In this document: positions 59,740 through 64,000 of the stretch, piece by piece
How the letters are laid out: every line of letters starts with the position of its first letter
How positions within the stretch are numbered: the first letter of the stretch is position 1
Source: Marinovum algicola
Lineage (GTDB): Bacteria; Pseudomonadota; Alphaproteobacteria; Rhodobacterales; Rhodobacteraceae
Length of the DNA stretch: 64,000 bases
Reading direction: 5' to 3'
Assembly (NCBI RefSeq): GCF_900109145.1
Contig: NZ_FNYY01000024.1
Location: 1 to 64,000 of the forward strand
Program-made: the position numbers and the translations under genes
Notes under the pieces: generated by a model
Seen by the model: only the letters and a program-made list of their open reading frames with translations
What the model was told of the DNA's origin: nothing
Databases searched by the model: none

Positions 59740-60531
59740 ATGAACCCGAGTATCGCCAAACTGTTTGATTTATCCGACAAATCCGCCCTAATCAGCGGCG
59801 CGACCGGCGCCCTGGGCGCCGCCGCGGCGCGTGCCTTGGCGGGTGCCGGGGCGCATGTGACGATTGCTGGGGGCAATGCCGAAAAGCTCTCCGAGATCGC
59901 GGAGGAACTCAAGGCTGGGGGCGCAGGTGTGACCATGGTGGAAGGCCGCCCCTCGGATGAGGCCGCCTGTGACGCCATGGTTGCCGCCGCCTGTGCCGAG
60001 GGCAGGGGGCTGGATATTCTCGTGCCCGCGTCGGGGACGGCCGCCGTCAAACCGGCCATCGAGATGGACCTGGAGACCTGGGACAAGGTGATGGATGCCA
60101 ACGTGCGCCAGACCTGGCTGCTGTGCCGTGCCGCGGGCAAGGCGATGATCGACCGAGGGCGGGGCGGGGCGATCATCCCGGTGTCCTCGGTCCGGGCGCG
60201 GTTTGCCACGCCCGCGGGCACCAGCGCCTATGGCCCTTCCAAAGCCGCCGTCGACATGATTACCAAGTCGTTGGCCACCGAATGGGGCCAGCACGACATC
60301 CGCGTTAACGCCATTGCGCCGACGGTGTTCCGCTCGGAACTCACGGCCTGGCTCTTCGAGGATAACGAGCGCGCCAACGAGGCCCGCAAGGGCGTCTTGT
60401 CTCGCATTCCGCTGGGCCGCCTGGCCGAGCCGGACGATTTCGCCGGCGTGCTGATCTTTCTCGCCTCCCCTGCATCCGGTCTGATCACTGGCGAGACGAT
60501 CAACGTCGATGGGGGATTTTCGGCCAATTGA
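59740..60531 (+). CDS. SDR-family oxidoreductase
   Basis: 263 aa. Cofactor motif ISGATGALG, then VMDANVRQTWLLCRAAG, active site PVSSVRARFATPAGTSAYGPSKAAVD and C-terminal GETINVDGGFSAN. Similar to the SDR at 50.0 kb, including the shared stretch IAPTVFRSELTAWLF versus IAPTVFRSKLTAWMW, so the two are probably paralogs. Last gene of the operon; the 180 bp that follow contain no gene I can support. Confidence 0.9.
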   Translation: MNPSIAKLFDLSDKSALISGATGALGAAAARALAGAGAHVTIAGGNAEKLSEIAEELKAGGAGVTMVEGRPSDEAACDAMVAAACAEGRGLDILVPASGTAAVKPAIEMDLETWDKVMDANVRQTWLLCRAAGKAMIDRGRGGAIIPVSSVRARFATPAGTSAYGPSKAAVDMITKSLATEWGQHDIRVNAIAPTVFRSELTAWLFEDNERANEARKGVLSRIPLGRLAEPDDFAGVLIFLASPASGLITGETINVDGGFSAN

Positions 60532-60710
60532 AGGCGCGGGGCATTGCCGGGTTGCTTTGGTTTGGCCTGCCTTGGCCCGAGCGTCTTGCGTCAAGCTGCC
60601 CTTTCGTGCGCAGCGTCGTCCCAAGGAACGAAGGCCGCGGAGCGTGCGGGGCGATATGAGGTTGTCGTAATTGTTGCCGCCGGTTTCGGCGCTCTGGGCC
60701 GGATGAGCGC

Positions 60711-61445
60711 TCAGCCGGGGCCGGCCGAGCCGCGTTCGACGATGCCACTTGACAGCAGCTTCTTGTAATAGCCCTCGCCGATGAACAGCCGGGCGTAGCG
60801 CACCGGCGCGCCGGCGTGTTCGCGCATCATGTGTTCGGCGCGTACCGCATCGCCGGCGCGGATCGCATCCCAGATGATGACGTGCTGGGTATGCCCGACC
60901 GTGATCCGCAGCATTTCGGCCTGCGCCATGCCCTCGACCTCGGTAAAGGCGCCGGGGGCGACAATCGGGATATTGGCGATCTTTTCCAGCCCGAGGCGGA
61001 CGAAATCATTGTCGCAGGCATCGACGATGGTGGTGTGAAACAGCTCGTTGGCCTCCTGATAGATCGCCACCTCGCGCCGGGTGACGGCGCTGCGGCTGAC
61101 AATCCCCTCGGTCATGGCAATCGAGCTTTCAATCGCCGCCACGGTCTCTTGCGACGGGCCAAGGCTGGCGAGGCGTCCGGCGGCCAGCGCCTCGAGCGCG
61201 GCGCGCACCTCGGAGGCCTTTTCCAGATCTTCGAGGCTGAAGGGCCGGATCTTGTAGCCGCGCCCCTCCAGCTTGACCAGCAGCCCCTCGGTCTCGAGCT
61301 GGGCCAGCGCGGCCCGGACCGGGGTGCGCGAGAGGCCGAGGAGGCTGGCCGCGCTGCTTTCCGTCACCCGGTCGGAGACCGGCAGCTCGCCATTCACGAT
61401 CATCGCCCGAAGCTCGGAGACAGCGGTTTCGACTGCGGTGCCCAT
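60711..61445 (-). CDS. GntR-family regulator with FCD domain
   Basis: 244 aa. Helix-turn-helix: AVSELRAMIVNGELPVSDRVTE, then AASLLGLSRTPVRAALAQLETEGLL. The FCD domain has YQEANELFHTTIVDACDN with the metal His. It converges on the operon before it and diverges from the OsmC-like genes, whose promoter carries repeated GGATAC/GTATCC hexamers that are its probable sites. Confidence 0.9.
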   Translation of the reverse strand: MGTAVETAVSELRAMIVNGELPVSDRVTESSAASLLGLSRTPVRAALAQLETEGLLVKLEGRGYKIRPFSLEDLEKASEVRAALEALAAGRLASLGPSQETVAAIESSIAMTEGIVSRSAVTRREVAIYQEANELFHTTIVDACDNDFVRLGLEKIANIPIVAPGAFTEVEGMAQAEMLRITVGHTQHVIIWDAIRAGDAVRAEHMMREHAGAPVRYARLFIGEGYYKKLLSSGIVERGSAGPG

Positions 61446-61536
61446 ATGCGATTTCGGCCCTCTTTGAATACATTTCTTGCCTCGTCATAGCAGCTTGCCG
61501 GCCATTTGGTCAAATATGCATCCGTTCTTGAAATAC

Positions 61537-61593
61537 GGATACGTTTATGGTACGAATCTATAAATCGGGAGGGTATCCGAGATTTTTGGATAC
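61537..61593. promoter_or_regulatory. Repeated GGATAC hexamers, probable GntR operator
   Basis: GTATCC (61573-61578) and GGATAC (61588-61593) form an inverted pair 9 nt apart, and a third GGATAC lies at 61537-61542, itself part of ATCCG-N11-CGGAT. All are in the AT-rich divergent promoter between the GntR and OsmC-like genes. Confidence 0.55.
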
Positions 61594-61652
61594 AAAATGT
61601 GCCACGGCAGGGCTGCGGCCATCGCTCCCTTTCGGGCAAATGGAGGACGACG

Positions 61653-62870
61653 ATGCCACTTGGAACCAACAGGATCGCCGAAAGCGGGTTGCCCCTGATC
61701 CACGAGATCGGGAATTACGACAGCCTCGGTCCCGGCACGCCGGAAATCCGCCGTGGCGATGCCTTGCGCACGCTGGTCACCTCGCTGTCGGGCTTCCAGA
61801 AAGAGGCGCTGGTGTCCTCGCGCCGCTCGGCCAGGACCTGGCGGATGGTGTCGGACGAGGGCAAGTACCTGAACGGGCATGACGCCGCGCCGCCGCCGCT
61901 GTCGTTTCTGACCGTCGGCATGATCGCATCCTACATGAACGAGATCACCGCGCTGGCGCGGCGGGACGGCATCGAGATCCGGCACCTGAAGCTGACGCTG
62001 GACAATTACTACACCATGACCGGCTCGATGCAGAAGCGCACGATGGTGGGCGGCGCCGAACCGGTGGAATTGCAGGTCGAGATCGATTGCGACCTGTCGG
62101 GCGGCGCGCTGACGCAGTTCCTGATGAACGCGGTGCATGCCTCGCCGTTGAACGGGCTGATGCGGGGCGAGCATGACAGCCTGTTCGCGCTGTCGAAAAA
62201 CGGCGTGGAGCTGGCGCCGAAGAAGGTGGCGAAGCTGGCGGCGCCGCTGCTGCCCGATCCCAGCGACGCCGGCGCGCGGGCAGAGATGACGGCGGGGGGC
62301 GAGACGCTGCTGGCACCTCTCGGCCTCACCGAGAAGAAGCCGGTGCAAGGGGGCACCGAAAAGGCGGCTTCGTCGCTGTCGGAACATCAGGACCGCCGGC
62401 TGAACATCGCCGCCACCGCCGTTCTGCGCGCCGACGGGATGAAGGAAATCCGCCAGCAGCTTTATTCGCCGCATGGCAAGGAATGGCTGTTTCTCTCGGA
62501 AGAGGCCGAGGTGGATGGCGGCAGGGGCAGGGCGCCGGATGCGGCCAGCTATATCTCGGCCGGCATCGGCTTTTGCTTCATGACGCAGTTCGGCCGGCTG
62601 GTGCCGATGCTGGGGCTCGATCTGCCGCAGTATCAGATCCTTCAGGACACGCATTTCAGCCTTGGCGGCGCCTCTGGCGGCACGGGCAGGGCAGGCGAGG
62701 CCGATCCGGTGGAAACCCATGTCTATCTGACCACCGAGGAAAGCGACGCGGTGGCGCAGGAGATGCTCGATCTGAGCGAACAGACCTGTTTCCTGCATGC
62801 ATTCTGCCGCACCGACCTGAAAACCAAGCTGAAGACGGTGACAAAACCGGCTTCGACTGCCGCAGCATAG
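61653..62870 (+). CDS. Double-domain OsmC-like protein
   Basis: 405 aa from ATG 61653 (GGAGGACG ahead). Two OsmC-like halves are visible. The first (about 45-175) has WRMVSDEGKYLNGHDAAPPPLSFLTVGM but no Cys at either usual place (ASYMNEIT; HASPLNGLM). The second (about 245-390) has SAGIGFCFMTQFGR with Cys308 and DLSEQTCFLHAFC with Cys379, 71 apart, close to the 66 of E. coli OsmC. It may therefore be a thiol peroxidase with a dead first domain, or a carrier. It is paired with a close paralog 10 nt downstream and divergent from a GntR gene. Confidence 0.7.
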   Translation: MPLGTNRIAESGLPLIHEIGNYDSLGPGTPEIRRGDALRTLVTSLSGFQKEALVSSRRSARTWRMVSDEGKYLNGHDAAPPPLSFLTVGMIASYMNEITALARRDGIEIRHLKLTLDNYYTMTGSMQKRTMVGGAEPVELQVEIDCDLSGGALTQFLMNAVHASPLNGLMRGEHDSLFALSKNGVELAPKKVAKLAAPLLPDPSDAGARAEMTAGGETLLAPLGLTEKKPVQGGTEKAASSLSEHQDRRLNIAATAVLRADGMKEIRQQLYSPHGKEWLFLSEEAEVDGGRGRAPDAASYISAGIGFCFMTQFGRLVPMLGLDLPQYQILQDTHFSLGGASGGTGRAGEADPVETHVYLTTEESDAVAQEMLDLSEQTCFLHAFCRTDLKTKLKTVTKPASTAAA

Positions 62871-62880
62871 GGGGCGCGAC

Positions 62881-64000
62881 ATGGCAAGGATTGGCAAGAA
62901 CCTGATCGCCGACAGCGGGCTTGTGCCGTTTTTCAAGCTGGCCAATGCCGACGAGGTGTCGACTGACGCGCCGGAGAACCGCAAGGGCGACGCGCTGCGC
63001 ACCTGGGTGCGGTCGCTCTCGGGATTTCAGAAAGAGGCGCTGGTGCGGTCGGCCAGGACCGGCGACACGTGGCGGCTGGTCTCCGACGAAGGCCCCTATT
63101 TGAACGGGCATGATGCCGCGCCGTGCCCGCTGGCCTTTCTGTCGACCGGCATGGTGGCGAGTTTCATGAACGAGATCACGGCGCTGGCGGACATCCGCGG
63201 TGTCGAGATCCGCAAACTCAAGCTCATTCAGGACAATTACTACACGATGAAAGGCTCGATGCCGAAACGCACCATGGTGGGCGGGGCCGAGAACATCGAG
63301 CTTCAGGTCGAGATCGATTGCGATCTGGACGATGCGGCGCTGCATCAGTTCCTGCTGGATGGCACCTATGCCTCGCCGCTCAACGGGCTGATGCGCGGCC
63401 AGTTGGAGAGCCTGTTCAAGCTGGGCCGCAACGGCAAGGAGCTGGCGACGGCCAAGGCGGCGGAGCTGGACGCGCCGCTGTTTCCCGATCCGGGGCAGCA
63501 TTTCGATACTTCGGTGCCGGAGGCCTCGGGTCTGACGCTGATGGAGCCGGTGGGCGCAACGCCGAAGAAAGCGGTTGTGCTGGGCACCGCTTCGGGCGGC
63601 TCGTCGCTGGCCGACGAACAGGACCGGCGGCTGAACATCGGGGCGGTGGCGGTGCTGCGCGAGGACGGGATCAAGGAGATCCAGCAGATGCAGTATTCGC
63701 CTTACGGCACCTCGTTCCGCTTTCTCAGTTCCGAGGACGGCCGGGCGCCGGATGCCAATACGCTGATCTCGGCCGGCATCGGCTTCTGCTTCATGACGCA
63801 GTTCGGGCGGTTCGTGTCGATGCTGAAACTGGATCTGCCGGATTACCGCATCGTGCAGGACACGCATTTTTCGCTGGGCGGTGCTTCGGGCGGCACGGGC
63901 AGGGCAGGTGAGGCCGATCCGATCGAGACGCATGTCTATCTTCAGACCGGCGAGAGCGAGGAGACCGCGCAGGAGATGCTGGATATCTCGGAACAGACCT
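62881..64000 (+). CDS. Second double-domain OsmC-like protein, cut by the window end
   Basis: 373 codons visible, no stop before the edge. Strongly similar to the preceding protein along its whole length, e.g. GDALRTWVRSLSGFQKEALV, DNYYTMKGSMPKRTMVGGAE and TLISAGIGFCFMTQFGRF. It again lacks Cys in the first half's helix, but has one in HDAAPCPLAF where the first paralog has Pro. The second-domain Cys in GFCFMTQF is kept; the partner Cys falls at or just after the edge (ISEQT). The two genes probably encode a hetero-oligomer. Confidence 0.75.
   Translation, partial: MARIGKNLIADSGLVPFFKLANADEVSTDAPENRKGDALRTWVRSLSGFQKEALVRSARTGDTWRLVSDEGPYLNGHDAAPCPLAFLSTGMVASFMNEITALADIRGVEIRKLKLIQDNYYTMKGSMPKRTMVGGAENIELQVEIDCDLDDAALHQFLLDGTYASPLNGLMRGQLESLFKLGRNGKELATAKAAELDAPLFPDPGQHFDTSVPEASGLTLMEPVGATPKKAVVLGTASGGSSLADEQDRRLNIGAVAVLREDGIKEIQQMQYSPYGTSFRFLSSEDGRAPDANTLISAGIGFCFMTQFGRFVSMLKLDLPDYRIVQDTHFSLGGASGGTGRAGEADPIETHVYLQTGESEETAQEMLDISEQT

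Noticed and set aside
1-64000. CRISPR array, rRNA or tRNA genes
   Set aside because: No regularly spaced direct repeats and no recognisable rRNA or tRNA segments were seen; tRNA detection by eye is weak, so a tRNA-finding program would be the proper check.

Overview
This is a GC-rich alphaproteobacterial window that looks like a Rhodobacterales (Roseobacter-group) extrachromosomal replicon. The main evidence is a complete repABC module (41.4-44.9 kb) with a probable antisense RNA between repB and repC and 16-bp parS-like palindromes. Around it are TRAP, TAXI, tripartite-tricarboxylate and ABC uptake operons, each tied to a small catabolic cluster and a local regulator. Insertion-sequence pieces (IS5, IS66, IS6) and several gene remnants mark old junctions. 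I saw no rRNA, tRNA or CRISPR array.

Layout. 0-0.9 kb: IS5 and IS66 remnants. 0.9-2.2 kb: ECF sigma factor and anti-sigma factor. 2.3-7.3 kb: a partly decayed sulfur/copper stress block: a SqrR/BigR-like ArsR repressor with a perfect palindrome at its start, an internally deleted persulfide-dioxygenase-like gene, a rhodanese, a Tat-exported multicopper oxidase, a relaxase remnant, an XRE regulator and a frameshifted, truncated SulP permease. 7.4-13.1 kb (minus strand): a TRAP transporter with a hydantoinase, a racemase-fold protein lacking both expected catalytic cysteines, and a GntR regulator. 13.6-21.7 kb: a second TRAP transporter with an arylmalonate-decarboxylase-like protein, amidase, 2-keto-4-pentenoate-hydratase-like protein, GntR regulator and class V aminotransferase. 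21.8-22.5 kb: three abutting gene fragments.

22.5-28.8 kb: LacI regulator, DHDPS/NanA-family aldolase, TAXI-type TRAP transporter and a PL22 oligogalacturonate-lyase-like propeller, probably for unsaturated uronates. 29.0-39.3 kb: amino-sugar block (nagA, SIS-domain deaminase, GntR, BadF-type kinase, divergent murQ, sugar ABC transporter, Gfo/Idh/MocA oxidoreductase). 39.4-45.5 kb: IS6-family element that has removed the start of a serine recombinase, then repABC, then a ParB-like remnant.

45.5-60.5 kb: the most interesting block. It has a LysR regulator, two different sulfatase-fold hydrolases, two cyclase-family metal hydrolases, two SDRs, two 3-hydroxyacyl-CoA-dehydrogenase-type proteins, a crotonase-fold protein keeping the His/His/Asp pattern of 6-oxocamphor hydrolase, a tripartite tricarboxylate transporter, a cupin and an FAH-family enzyme. 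It reads as a complete uptake, de-esterification, oxidation and C-C hydrolysis pathway for a cyclic compound I cannot name. 60.7-64 kb: a GntR regulator facing two tandem genes for double-domain OsmC-like proteins, the second cut by the window edge.

Four of the five solute-binding-protein genes are followed directly by a GC-rich hairpin before the permease genes, suggesting that receptor and permease levels are uncoupled at the mRNA level.
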